64,000 bases of DNA. It comes from Streptomyces asiaticus. GTDB lineage: Bacteria > Actinomycetota > Actinomycetes > Streptomycetales > Streptomycetaceae. A model generated the notes under the pieces. The model was not told the origin of the DNA and ran no database searches. It saw only the letters and a program-made list of their open reading frames with translations. Each line of letters begins with the position of its first letter. Positions within the stretch are counted from its first letter, which is position 1. Position numbers and translations under genes: made by a program. The stretch is from the NCBI RefSeq assembly GCF_018138715.1, contig NZ_JAGSHX010000006.1, positions 1,674,001 through 1,738,000 on the forward strand. The letters are read 5' to 3'. This document shows positions 16,406-24,370 of the stretch, piece by piece.

Positions 16406-17227
16406 GTGGACGGCCAGGACGGGGACGGGCATCCGGCGCTGACGACCGAGCAGATCGAGGAGTTGGCGCGGGTCTTCCCGCCCGGCCCGTCCGCCGTGGC
16501 GCTGCTGCGCAGAGCGGGCTTCCCCGCCGAGCACATACCGGCGGCCGCCACGGCCGCCGGGGAGTTCTGGTCCGCGGTGGCCGGGGCGGTCGCCGCGGGC
16601 CGGGTCGCGGACGGCAGACTGCGCGTCCTGGCCGCCGCGTGCGTCAGCTTTCCGCACAACGAGGTGTTCCGCGCCGCCTTATGGGAGCGGCCGGGCGGGG
16701 GCCGGGTCCGGCGGGTGCTGGTGACCGGCGCCGCCCCGGGCGGCCAGGAGTTAGCCGCGGTCCAGCGGGCGGCCCGTGGCGTCCTGACGGTGGACCGGTG
16801 CCCCGCCGCGGCCGCCACCGATCTGCGGCGGATCCTCACCGTACGCCCGGATGTGCTGCATCTGGTCTGCCGCCGGGAGGGGCGCACGCTGGTCTTCGAG
16901 GACGGCGACGGGCAGGCGCATCACACACCGGCCGCGCGCCTGGCCGAACTGCTGGCCGTCTACCGCCGGCTGACCGGCGCCCCGCTGCCCGGTGTGGTGC
17001 TCGGCTGCCCCGAAGGCGCGCCGCTGGCCGCGCTCTTCGCCGGGGCGGCCGAGGTGGTGGTCGCCCACCGGGGGCCGCTGGACGGCGCGGCGTCGGCGGC
17101 CTTCGCGGGCGGGCTCTACGGTCTGCTGGGCGAGGCGCCCACGCTGGAGCGGGCGGCGCGGCGGGCGGCGGAGCTCATCGGGCGGGACGGGGACGGCGTG
17201 CTGATCCTGCGCGGAAGTCCCTGGTAG
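16406..17227 (+). CDS. EAD1 domain protein with a degenerate CHAT (caspase-like) domain
   Basis: 273 residues from GTG 16406, with GAGGAG 12 bases upstream. Residues about 12-92 match effector-associated domain 1: LTTEQIEELARVFP, AVALLRRAGFP, FWSAVAGAVAAG and the closing FPHNEVFRAAL. EAD1 is an adaptor found in bacterial conflict and signalling proteins. Residues about 100-270 follow the CHAT protease fold: VLHLV strand, VVLGC strand, and a gpldgaasaaFagglYgLL-type helix. The usual GHG with the catalytic histidine reads CRR, and the cysteine strand is one residue short, so it is probably not an active protease. Two TTA codons lie at 16679-16681 and 16751-16753. Domain calls are from pattern recognition. 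Confidence 0.75.
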   Translation: MDGQDGDGHPALTTEQIEELARVFPPGPSAVALLRRAGFPAEHIPAAATAAGEFWSAVAGAVAAGRVADGRLRVLAAACVSFPHNEVFRAALWERPGGGRVRRVLVTGAAPGGQELAAVQRAARGVLTVDRCPAAAATDLRRILTVRPDVLHLVCRREGRTLVFEDGDGQAHHTPAARLAELLAVYRRLTGAPLPGVVLGCPEGAPLAALFAGAAEVVVAHRGPLDGAASAAFAGGLYGLLGEAPTLERAARRAAELIGRDGDGVLILRGSPW

Positions 17228-17325
17228 CGGAAGTCCCTGGTGAACAACGGGAATGACGGCAGGCCGTTGATCGTTGCAACAGTTGGAAGGACGTAATCCA
17301 CATCCGACGTAAGGATCGACTGCTC

Positions 17326-18156
17326 GTGAGCAAGGTCCCCTTCATCACGCTCAACAACGGCGTACGGATGCCGCAGCTCGGCTTCGGTGTCTGGCAGATC
17401 CCGGACGACGAGGCGCAGGTCGCGGTGCGCAACGCACTGGACGCCGGGTACCGCAGCATCGACACCGCCGCGATATACGGGAACGAGGAGGGCACGGGGA
17501 AGGGGCTCGCCGCGTCGGGCATCGCGCGCGACGAGTTGTTCGTCACCACCAAGCTCCAGAACGCCGACCAGGGGTACGACTCGACCCTGCGCGCCTTCGA
17601 CGCCTCGCTGACCAGGCTGGGTCTGGAGTATGTGGATCTCTACCTGATCCACTGGCCGCTGCCCGGGGTCGACAAGTACGTGGACACCTGGAAGGCGTTC
17701 GAGAAGATCTACTCCGAGGGCCGCGCCAAGGCCATCGGCCTGTCCAACTTCCACCCCGCCCACACCCAGCGGCTGCTCTCCGAGACCTCGATCGTCCCGG
17801 TGATCGACCAGATCGAGCTGCACCCGCAGCTGCCGCAGGCGGAGCTGCGCGCCTTCAACGCCCGCCATGACATCGCCACCGAGGCGTGGTCCCCGCTCGG
17901 CCAGGGCAAGGGCCTGCTGGAGGACCCGAAGCTGGCGGCGATCGCCGAGAAGCACGGGAAGTCCCCGGCCCAGGTGGTGCTGCGGTGGCACCTGGACCTC
18001 GGCAATGTGGTGATTCCCAAGTCCGTGACCCCGTCGCGGATCAAGGAGAACATCGACGTCTTCGACTTCCAGCTGGACTCCGAGGACCTGGCGGCGATCG
18101 ACTCCCTCGAGACCGGCGTCCGTCTGGGCTTCGACCCCGAGACCTTCAACGGCTGA
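17326..18156 (+). CDS. Aldo/keto reductase
   Basis: 276 residues from GTG 17326. All four catalytic residues of the family are present: Asp46 and Tyr51 (DTAAIYGNE), Lys76 (VTTKLQ) and His109 (YLIHWPL). The NADPH-binding end VVIPKSVTPSRIKEN is also intact. Closest in style to the AKR5 group (2,5-diketo-D-gluconate reductases). It reduces aldehydes or ketones with NADPH in the cytoplasm; the physiological substrate is unknown. It stands alone, with a hairpin after it. Confidence 0.95.
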   Translation: MSKVPFITLNNGVRMPQLGFGVWQIPDDEAQVAVRNALDAGYRSIDTAAIYGNEEGTGKGLAASGIARDELFVTTKLQNADQGYDSTLRAFDASLTRLGLEYVDLYLIHWPLPGVDKYVDTWKAFEKIYSEGRAKAIGLSNFHPAHTQRLLSETSIVPVIDQIELHPQLPQAELRAFNARHDIATEAWSPLGQGKGLLEDPKLAAIAEKHGKSPAQVVLRWHLDLGNVVIPKSVTPSRIKENIDVFDFQLDSEDLAAIDSLETGVRLGFDPETFNG

Positions 18157-18183
18157 GTCCGAGACCCGCAAGAGCCGAGACTT

Positions 18184-18216
18184 TCCGCCCCGTCGCGTCC
18201 CCCGCGGCGGGGCGGA
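18184..18216 (+). terminator. Hairpin terminator after the aldo/keto reductase
   Basis: TCCGCCCCG (18184-18192) pairs perfectly with CGGGGCGGA (18208-18216) around a 15-base loop. Confidence 0.65.
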
Positions 18217-18386
18217 CCCGTATCCACCGCCACCGCCACCGCCACTCACCGTCCTGGCATATCCCGGGCGCATGACCCCCGTACGGGGCCGGTGCGGCCC
18301 ACCGAGCGAGGCACGTCTCCGGCCATTACGCTTGGCGCCCAGATGGGCACACAGCGTGACCATTTCCCTAGCCGAGGAGACCGAAG

Positions 18387-19562
18387 ATGTCCCGCAGACG
18401 CCGTCACGGCCTTGAGCTGGCCGCCGGTTGCACCGTCGCGATAGCCGCCCTCTTCCTGGGGAGCGGCATACCCGCGGTGGCCGACCCCGGTGAACCCTCC
18501 CCCCGCCCCCGGAGGGAGGTGCCCCCCGAGATGCTGGCCTCGATGCAGCGCGATCTGGGCCTGACGGCCGATGAGGCACGGATGCGGATATCCAACGAGT
18601 ACCGGGCCGGAGAGGCCGAACCGGGGCTGCGCAAGAGCCTGGGCAGCTCCTACGGCGGCGCGTGGGTGTCCGGCAACACCGCCGAACTCACCGTGGCCAC
18701 CACCGACGAGGAGCAGAGCGCCACCATCACGGCCGGCGGCGCCAAGCCCGCCGTCGTCAAGCACAGCCTCAAGGACCTCGTCGACGCCAAGCAGGCCCTG
18801 GACCGCGCCGCCTCCGAGCGCCCGCCGGCCACCGATGTCGCCTCCGCCTGGTACGTGGACGTCAAGACCAACAGCGTCGTGGTGCAGTCGGCCGAGCCCA
18901 CCGAGGCGGCCGCCTTCGTCGCCGCGAGCGGCGCGGACCGCGAGGTGGTACGGGTCGTGGAGTCGGCCGAGCGGCCGAGCCCGCTGTACGACCTCCGCGG
19001 CGGCGAAGCGTTCTACATCAACGACGCCGCCCGCTGCTCGATCGGCTTCTCCGTGACCAAGGCCGAGCAGAACGGCTTCGTCACCGCCGGCCACTGCGGC
19101 AGCCAGGGCGACACCACCGCCGGCTTCAACCGGGTGGCGCAGGGCACCTTCCAGGGCTCCAGCTTCCCCGGCAACGACTACGCATGGGTGGCCACCAACG
19201 CCGACTGGACCCCGCAGCCGTGGGTGATCGGCCCCGAGGGCACCAACGTCACCGTCACCGGCTCCCAGGAAGCGCCGGTGGGCTCGTCCGTCTGCCGCTC
19301 CGGCTCGACGACCGGGTGGCACTGCGGCACCATCCAGCAGCACGACACCAGCGTGCAGTACCCCCAGGGCACGGTCCGGGGGGTCACCCGCACCAATGTC
19401 TGCGCCGAGCCGGGCGACTCCGGCGGCTCGTTCATCTCGGGCAGCGAGGCGCAGGGCGTCACCTCCGGCGGCTCCGGCGACTGCACCGTCGGCGGCACGA
19501 CGTACTACCAGCCGGTGAACCCGATCCTGACGACCTACGGGCTCACCCTCACCACCGGCTGA
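18387..19562 (+). CDS. Secreted S1-family serine protease (streptogrisin/alpha-lytic type)
   Basis: 391 residues from ATG 18387 (GAGGAGA upstream). A signal peptide ends near AVADP, followed by a propeptide of about 150 residues of the alpha-lytic protease type (MQRDLGLTADEARMRI). The mature chymotrypsin-fold domain starts near residue 205. The catalytic triad is visible: His236 in TAGHCG, Asp264 in GNDYAW, Ser345 in GDSGGS. Cysteine pairs typical of streptogrisins are present (CSIGFSV/GHCG, CRSG/WHCG, NVCAE/GDCT). It is made as a preproenzyme and degrades protein outside the cell. Length is normal for a type without an extra binding domain. Confidence 0.96.
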   Translation: MSRRRRHGLELAAGCTVAIAALFLGSGIPAVADPGEPSPRPRREVPPEMLASMQRDLGLTADEARMRISNEYRAGEAEPGLRKSLGSSYGGAWVSGNTAELTVATTDEEQSATITAGGAKPAVVKHSLKDLVDAKQALDRAASERPPATDVASAWYVDVKTNSVVVQSAEPTEAAAFVAASGADREVVRVVESAERPSPLYDLRGGEAFYINDAARCSIGFSVTKAEQNGFVTAGHCGSQGDTTAGFNRVAQGTFQGSSFPGNDYAWVATNADWTPQPWVIGPEGTNVTVTGSQEAPVGSSVCRSGSTTGWHCGTIQQHDTSVQYPQGTVRGVTRTNVCAEPGDSGGSFISGSEAQGVTSGGSGDCTVGGTTYYQPVNPILTTYGLTLTTG

Positions 19563-19575
19563 CGCCGGGCGCCGG

Positions 19576-19606
19576 GGCCGCCGCGGTCGAGCGGACCGCG
19601 GCGGCC
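19576..19606 (+). terminator. Strong hairpin terminator after the protease gene
   Basis: Perfect 13-bp stem: GGCCGCCGCGGTC at 19576-19588 and its complement at 19594-19606, 5-base loop GAGCG. Confidence 0.8.
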
Positions 19607-19620
19607 TCACGCGTGCGAAC

Positions 19621-19740
19621 GGCACACCTTGACGTGACCGGCGCTCCTCGACGCTTCACCGGCACACCTCGACACTCACCGGCACGCCTCGACGTTCACC
19701 GGCACACCTTGACGTGTTCGGAGCACCTTGACCAATCCGC
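19621..19740. repeat. 20-bp tandem array, six units
   Basis: Six head-to-tail 20-base units starting at 19621, 19641, 19661, 19681, 19701 and 19721, with consensus GGCACACCTCGACGTTCACC; the first and last units are more divergent. Each unit contains C(T/C)(T/C)GAC, similar to a -35 hexamer. The array lies between the protease terminator and the sigma factor gene, 70 bases before the sigma start codon. Confidence 0.85.
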
Positions 19741-19808
19741 ACCCGTCCGGGCGACGAATGAGGTACGACACCTCCGTGTGCGCCGCATCGTTCCCGGAAG
19801 GACGGCCC

Positions 19809-20393
19809 GTGAGAGAACCCGTGTACATCGGCGGCCCCGCCGCGCGCGGACCGGACCTCGAAGAGTTGCTCCAGATGGTGGCCCGGGGGGACCAGAACGC
19901 GTTCGGCGCCCTCTACGACGCCGTCAGCGGGCCGGTCCTGGGGCTGACGCGCAGTCTGCTGCGCGACCCGGCCCAGGCCGAGGAGGTCACACAGGAGGTC
20001 CTGGTCGAGGTGTGGCGGTCCGCGGCGCGGTTCGAACCGGGCCGGGGCAGCGCCATGTCCTGGATCATGACGGTGGCGCACCGGCGCGCCGTGGACCGGG
20101 TGCGCTCGGCGCAGGCCGCCTCCGACCGCGAGGAGCGCGCCGCGCTGCTGTCCCGTACCCCGGCGTTCGACGAGGTGACCGAGCAAGTGGAGGCCAGGCT
20201 CGAGCGCGAGCAGGTGCGCCGGTGCATGCGGACGCTGACCGAGCTCCAGCGGCAGTCGGTGACGCTCGCCTACTACCGGGGCCGCTCCTACCGTGAGGTG
20301 GCGGAGCTGCTGTCGCTGCCGCTCGGGACCGTGAAGACCAGACTCCGGGACGGGCTCATCCGGCTCCGGGACTGCATGGGGGTCGGCGCATGA
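19809..20393 (+). CDS. sigK: ECF RNA polymerase sigma factor, SigK-like
   Basis: 194 residues. GTG 19809 is chosen over the in-frame 19728 because GGAAGG (19796-19801) is 7 bases upstream and the longer form would run into the tandem array. Region 2 is seen as FGALYDAVSGPVLGLTRSLLRDPAQAEEVTQEV (helices with the -10 recognition part), and region 4 as LTELQRQSVTLAYYRGRSYREVAELLSLPLGTVKTR (both recognised in shorter motifs). The end overlaps the start of an RskA-like anti-sigma gene (ATGA at 20390), the usual SigK/RskA layout in actinobacteria. Confidence 0.92.
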   Translation: MREPVYIGGPAARGPDLEELLQMVARGDQNAFGALYDAVSGPVLGLTRSLLRDPAQAEEVTQEVLVEVWRSAARFEPGRGSAMSWIMTVAHRRAVDRVRSAQAASDREERAALLSRTPAFDEVTEQVEARLEREQVRRCMRTLTELQRQSVTLAYYRGRSYREVAELLSLPLGTVKTRLRDGLIRLRDCMGVGA

Positions 20394-21166
20394 CCAGAGC
20401 GGATTTGCACACCTTGACCGGGGCCTACGCGGTGAACGCACTGTCGGGGCGGGAGTTGAGCGAGTTCGAGCGGCATCTGGCGGTCTGCGACGCCTGCCGT
20501 CAGGAGGTACGGGAGCTGCGGGAGACCGCCACCAAGCTGGCGGTGGCCACGGCCCTGACCCCGCCGCCGACGATGAAGGACGATGTGCTGCGGCGGATCG
20601 CCACGGTCCGCCAGGAGCCGCCCCGGGTGGCGGCGCGGGAGGCCCGGGAGTCCCACGCGGGCCCCCGGCGGCGCACCGGGCGGCGGGCGATGAACTTCGC
20701 GCTGGCGGCCTGTGTGGCCGCTGCCGCCGTGTGCGGCGGGGCCGCGGTGTGGCAGTACCGGCAGGCGTCCGACGCCCGTGACACCGCCCGCCGCTCCGAG
20801 CAGCGGGTGGCCCGGGCCGAGGAGCTGACCCAGGTGCTGGCCGCGCCCGACGCGCACAGCCGCAGCGGCCGGATGACGGACGGCTCGACCGGCACGGTGG
20901 TGGTCTCGCGCGGGCTGAACAAGGCGGTGTTCCTCGCCTCCGGGCTGCCCGAGCCGCCCGCCGGGCGGATCTACCAGCTGTGGTTCAGCGACGGCGGCAC
21001 GATGCGCCCGGCCGGTCTGATGGACTCCTCGGGCCGGTCCACGGCGGCGGTCATGAGCGGCGCGGTCGGGAAGGCGTCGGCCATGGGGGTGACGGTCGAG
21101 CCCGCCGGAGGGTCGAAGACCCCGACCAGCGATCCGCTGGTCCTGTTGACGTTCCCCTCGGCGTGA
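20390..21166 (+). CDS. rskA: RskA-like membrane anti-sigma factor
   Basis: 258 residues, start overlapping the sigma stop by 4 bases. The N-terminal zinc-binding anti-sigma domain has HLAVCDACRQEV (HxxxCxxC, residues about 26-37). One membrane helix lies near residues 101-120 (MNFALAACVAAAAVCGGAAV). The extracytoplasmic RskA domain shows GLPEPPAGRIYQLWF and LMDSSGRSTAAV. It should hold the SigK-like factor at the membrane and free it after regulated proteolysis. The signal is unknown. Confidence 0.92.
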   Translation: MTRADLHTLTGAYAVNALSGRELSEFERHLAVCDACRQEVRELRETATKLAVATALTPPPTMKDDVLRRIATVRQEPPRVAAREARESHAGPRRRTGRRAMNFALAACVAAAAVCGGAAVWQYRQASDARDTARRSEQRVARAEELTQVLAAPDAHSRSGRMTDGSTGTVVVSRGLNKAVFLASGLPEPPAGRIYQLWFSDGGTMRPAGLMDSSGRSTAAVMSGAVGKASAMGVTVEPAGGSKTPTSDPLVLLTFPSA

Positions 21167-21246
21167 ACGGACCCAATCTGCCGATATCAGGTGACACGGG
21201 CCACCAAGCCGCCGATCCGCGGGGCCGGGTGGGGTAAGGGAGAGGG

Positions 21247-22611
21247 ATGAGCACGTCTCTCTCCGTCTTCACCTCCGATCTGCGGCTGTCCGACAACCCC
21301 GTGCTGCGCGGCGCGCTGCGCTCCGCCGAGCGGGTCGTGCCGCTGTTCGTCGTGGACCGTGGCCTGGCCGGGACGGGGTTCGCGGTCCCCAACCGGGTGG
21401 CGTTCCTCGCGGACGCCCTGGCCGATCTCGACGCGGGGCTGCGCAAGCGCGACGGACGGCTGGTGGTCCGCCGGGGGGACGCGGTGGCGGAGATCCTGCG
21501 GGCGGCGCGGCAGGCGGACGCGGCCGAGGTGCACATCGCGGGCGGGGTGAGCGGTTACGCCGCCCGCCGCGAGCGGCGGCTGCGCGAGGCGCTGGAGGCG
21601 GACGGACGGCGGCTGCGGGTGCACGGCGCGGTGGTGACGGCGGTGGAGCCGGGCGAGGTGGCCCCGGCGGGCAAGGACCACTTCGCGGTCTTCACCCCGT
21701 ACTTCCGCGCCTGGCAGCGGGCGGGGCTGCGGAAGCCGCTGAGCGCGCCGGGCACGGTGACTGTGCCGTCCGGGCTGCGCTCGGAGCCGGTGGCGGCGGT
21801 CACCTCGCTCGCCTCCGGCAGCCCCTCCCCCGGGCTGCCCGCGGGCGGGGAGACGGCGGGCCGCCACCGCGTGCGCTCCTGGTGGCGGTCGGGGCTGGGG
21901 AGTTACGCCGACCGGCAGGACGATCTGGCGGGCGACGCCACCTCCCGGCTCTCCCCGTATCTGCACTTCGGCTGTCTGTCCCCGGTGGAGCTGGTGCACC
22001 GGGCGCGGGAGGCGGGCGGCGCGGGCGCCGACGCCTTCGTACGGCAGCTGGCCTGGCGGGACTTCCACCACCAGGTGCTGGCCGCCCGGCCCGACGCCTC
22101 GTACGCCGACTACCGCTCGCGGGGCGACCGGTGGCGCGAGGACGCGGCGGAGATCGCGGCCTGGAAGGCGGGCCGCACCGGCTATCCGCTGGTGGACGCG
22201 GGGATGCGGCAGCTGCGCCACGAGGGCTGGATGCACAACCGGGCGCGGCTGCTGGTGGCGAGCTTCCTCACCAAGACGCTCTACCAGGACTGGCGGATCG
22301 GCGCCCGGCACTTCCTGGAGCTGCTGGTGGACGGGGATGTGGCCAACAACCAGCTGAACTGGCAGTGGGCGGCGGGCACCGGGACCGACACCCGCCCGAA
22401 CCGGGTCCTCAATCCGCTGGCGCAGGCCCGGCGGTTCGACCCGGACGGCGCGTATGTGCGGCGCTGGGTGCCGGAGCTGGCCGGGGTGACCGGCCCCGGC
22501 GTCCATACGCCCTGGCGGCTGCCGGAGGCCGAGCGGGACCGGCTGGACTACCCGGACCCGATCGTGGACCTCCAGGAGGGGCTGGCCCGCTTCCAGCGCG
22601 CCCGTAAATGA
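21247..22611 (+). CDS. phr: Deoxyribodipyrimidine photolyase (class I CPD photolyase/cryptochrome family)
   Basis: 454 residues from ATG 21247, GGGAGAGGG immediately upstream. N-terminal alpha/beta antenna domain (VFTSDLRLSDNPVL) and C-terminal FAD-binding helical domain with the hallmark WRDFHHQVL, GMRQLRHEGWMHNRARL, and NWQWAAGTGTDTRPNR followed by FDPDGAYVRRW. It repairs UV-made pyrimidine dimers using blue light and reduced FAD. It starts 80 bases after rskA on the same strand, so it may be in the sigK-rskA unit or under its own promoter. It faces the pterin dehydratase gene with only 18 bases between the stops. Confidence 0.96.
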   Translation: MSTSLSVFTSDLRLSDNPVLRGALRSAERVVPLFVVDRGLAGTGFAVPNRVAFLADALADLDAGLRKRDGRLVVRRGDAVAEILRAARQADAAEVHIAGGVSGYAARRERRLREALEADGRRLRVHGAVVTAVEPGEVAPAGKDHFAVFTPYFRAWQRAGLRKPLSAPGTVTVPSGLRSEPVAAVTSLASGSPSPGLPAGGETAGRHRVRSWWRSGLGSYADRQDDLAGDATSRLSPYLHFGCLSPVELVHRAREAGGAGADAFVRQLAWRDFHHQVLAARPDASYADYRSRGDRWREDAAEIAAWKAGRTGYPLVDAGMRQLRHEGWMHNRARLLVASFLTKTLYQDWRIGARHFLELLVDGDVANNQLNWQWAAGTGTDTRPNRVLNPLAQARRFDPDGAYVRRWVPELAGVTGPGVHTPWRLPEAERDRLDYPDPIVDLQEGLARFQRARK

Positions 22612-22629
22612 CCCGGCGTGGCCGGCTGG

Positions 22630-22941
22630 TCAATCGGCGCGGGCGCCGTGCTGCGGGGCGATCTCCTCGATCCGGCCGGCGAGCTCGAAGTCGAGCGCGG
22701 TCACCTTGCCGCCGACGCTGTGGGTGTTCACCGTGACGCCCACCTTGTTGTAGCCGAGGGTGAGGTCCGAGTGGTGGGCGAGCTCCTCCTGGATGGTGGC
22801 GATCTCCGCCACCAGCCCGGCCGCCTGTGGATGGCCCTTGAAGACATACGTCCGGAAGAGCCGGTCGTCCGCGAACGACCAGCCGGGAAGCTGCTCCAGA
22901 CGTCGCTGGATCTCCTGGTCGGTGAGCGGCTCGACTGCCAT
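22630..22941 (-). CDS. Pterin-4-alpha-carbinolamine dehydratase
   Basis: 103 residues from ATG 22941 with AAGGGA 7 bases upstream; this start gives the standard length, and the longer frame to 22989 is not supported. The signature HHSDLTLGYNKVGVTVNTH is intact, with the paired histidines that dehydrate 4a-hydroxytetrahydrobiopterin. In bacteria it can recycle tetrahydropterin for phenylalanine hydroxylase or act in other pterin chemistry. Neither hydroxylase nor other pterin genes are seen nearby. Confidence 0.95.
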   Translation of the reverse strand: MAVEPLTDQEIQRRLEQLPGWSFADDRLFRTYVFKGHPQAAGLVAEIATIQEELAHHSDLTLGYNKVGVTVNTHSVGGKVTALDFELAGRIEEIAPQHGARAD

Positions 22942-23021
22942 GACACATCCCTTCGTCGCGGGTGACCGGTGGCCCCTCCACCCTGCCATGGCCCCCGCCC
23001 GGCGTCGGCTACCTTCGGGTC

Positions 23022-23825
23022 ATGACGACTGCCGCGCCGCCCCGGGTGGGCACACTCCTGCGCGAGTGGCGGGACCGCCGCCGGATCAGCCAGCTGGAGC
23101 TCGCGCTGCGCGCCGACTCCTCGGCCCGCCACATCAGCTTCATCGAGACCGGCCGGTCGCGGCCCAGCCAGGAGATGGTGCTCCGGCTCGCCGACCACCT
23201 CGACGTCCCCGTACGCGAACGCAACGCCTTGCTGATCGCCGCCGGTTACGCCCCGCACTATCCGGAGCGGTCGGTGGACGACCCGTCGATGAGCGCCCTG
23301 CGCGACTCCCTGGAGCGGCTGCTGACCGGCTATGAGCCGTATCCGGCGCTCGTGGTGGACGGCACCTATGAGGTGCTGGCGGCCAACCGTGGCATCGCCG
23401 CGCTCCTGGAGGGGGTGGCGGAGCATCTGCTGCGGCCCCCGCTGAACGCGATGCGCCTCACCCTCCACCCCGAGGGGCTCGCCCCGCGCATCCGCAACCT
23501 CCGCGAGTGGCGTGGCCATCTGCTGGACCAGATGGACCGGCAGCTGGCGCTGATGCGCTCCTCGCCGCTGCGCGCACTGTACGACGAGGTGGCGGCCTAT
23601 CCGCTGCCCGAGACCGGCGGCCGGGAGACGGCGACCGCCGGGGACACCCCGCCCTTCGCGCTGCCGATGATGATCGAGCACGGCGGGCGGGTGCTGTCGT
23701 TCATCTCGACGATCGCCACCTTCAACACCCCCTTGGACGTCACGGTCTCCGAGCTGGCCATCGAGACCTTCCTCCCGGCCGACCCGGAGACCGCCGCCGC
23801 CCTGGGCCGGTTCAGCCGGCCGTAG
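23022..23825 (+). CDS. XRE-family regulator with MmyB-like C-terminal domain
   Basis: 267 residues from ATG 23022. TACCTT at 23010-23015 lies 6 bases upstream, consistent with a leaderless message. The N-terminal helix-turn-helix reads LREWRDRRRISQLELALRA and SARHISFIETGRSRPSQEMV. The remainder is the MmyB-like ligand-binding domain (PYPALVVDGTYEVLAANRG, then FNTPLDVTVSELAIETFLPADP), which in this family may bind a small lipid-like ligand. Such regulators often control a nearby redox gene; here the convergent neighbour is a SnoaL-like protein and the divergent one the pterin dehydratase. Confidence 0.92.
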   Translation: MTTAAPPRVGTLLREWRDRRRISQLELALRADSSARHISFIETGRSRPSQEMVLRLADHLDVPVRERNALLIAAGYAPHYPERSVDDPSMSALRDSLERLLTGYEPYPALVVDGTYEVLAANRGIAALLEGVAEHLLRPPLNAMRLTLHPEGLAPRIRNLREWRGHLLDQMDRQLALMRSSPLRALYDEVAAYPLPETGGRETATAGDTPPFALPMMIEHGGRVLSFISTIATFNTPLDVTVSELAIETFLPADPETAAALGRFSRP

Positions 23826-23859
23826 GGACGCGGTTTCAGCCGCTCGCGGGGACGCGGTT

Positions 23860-24231
23860 TCAGCCGGCGGTGGGGACCCGGTCCAGGAAGCCGAGGACGG
23901 AGCGGATCCGGCCGTCCTCGGCCAGGGTGATCACATCGGTCGCGGCGACGGGGGCGGAGCCGTCGGCCGTGGAGACCAGCTCCCAGGTGAAGCGGGCCGT
24001 GTCGTGGTGGCCGTCCACGGCGCCGGTGAGCCGGAACTCATGGCCGGGGAACTGCTCCTGCGCCCCGGCGATGACGGCGGCCAGCTGCTCATGGCCGCGC
24101 GCCTGCGCCAGCGGGTCGGTGTAGCCGCCGTCCTCGGTCCAGGCGGCGGCCACGGCCTTGGCGAGGGCCTCGGGTCCGGTGGCGTTCCATGCCTCGAAGT
24201 AGCGGGCGACGGCGGTGTCGTACTGCGTCAT
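23860..24231 (-). CDS. SnoaL/NTF2-like protein
   Basis: 123 residues. The N-terminus ARYFEAWNATGPEALAKAVAAAWTEDGGYTDPLA is the usual opening of NTF2-like folds (helix then strand; quoted here as AWNATGPEALAK and WTEDGGYTDPLA), and the C-terminus AATDVITLAEDGRIRSV completes the curved sheet. Members include polyketide cyclases, isomerases and binding proteins. No assured catalytic residues can be named. It is a single gene convergent with the XRE regulator. Confidence 0.85.
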   Translation of the reverse strand: MTQYDTAVARYFEAWNATGPEALAKAVAAAWTEDGGYTDPLAQARGHEQLAAVIAGAQEQFPGHEFRLTGAVDGHHDTARFTWELVSTADGSAPVAATDVITLAEDGRIRSVLGFLDRVPTAG

Positions 24232-24370
24232 CTGGTCACTCCTCCATGAAATCCCCTGGCGGGAACGGGTTCCGGACCGGAGGGCGCCGGCCCGGAACCC
24301 GATGCCTCAACCCTGCCGCCGCCGTGCGCGGGGGTCGATTACCGCCGAGGTAATGGAGGCTGGGGGTGAC

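Noticed and set aside
19621..19740. CRISPR array
   Set aside because: Units are contiguous, without spacers, and no cas genes are near. The same holds for the 12- and 13-bp arrays.
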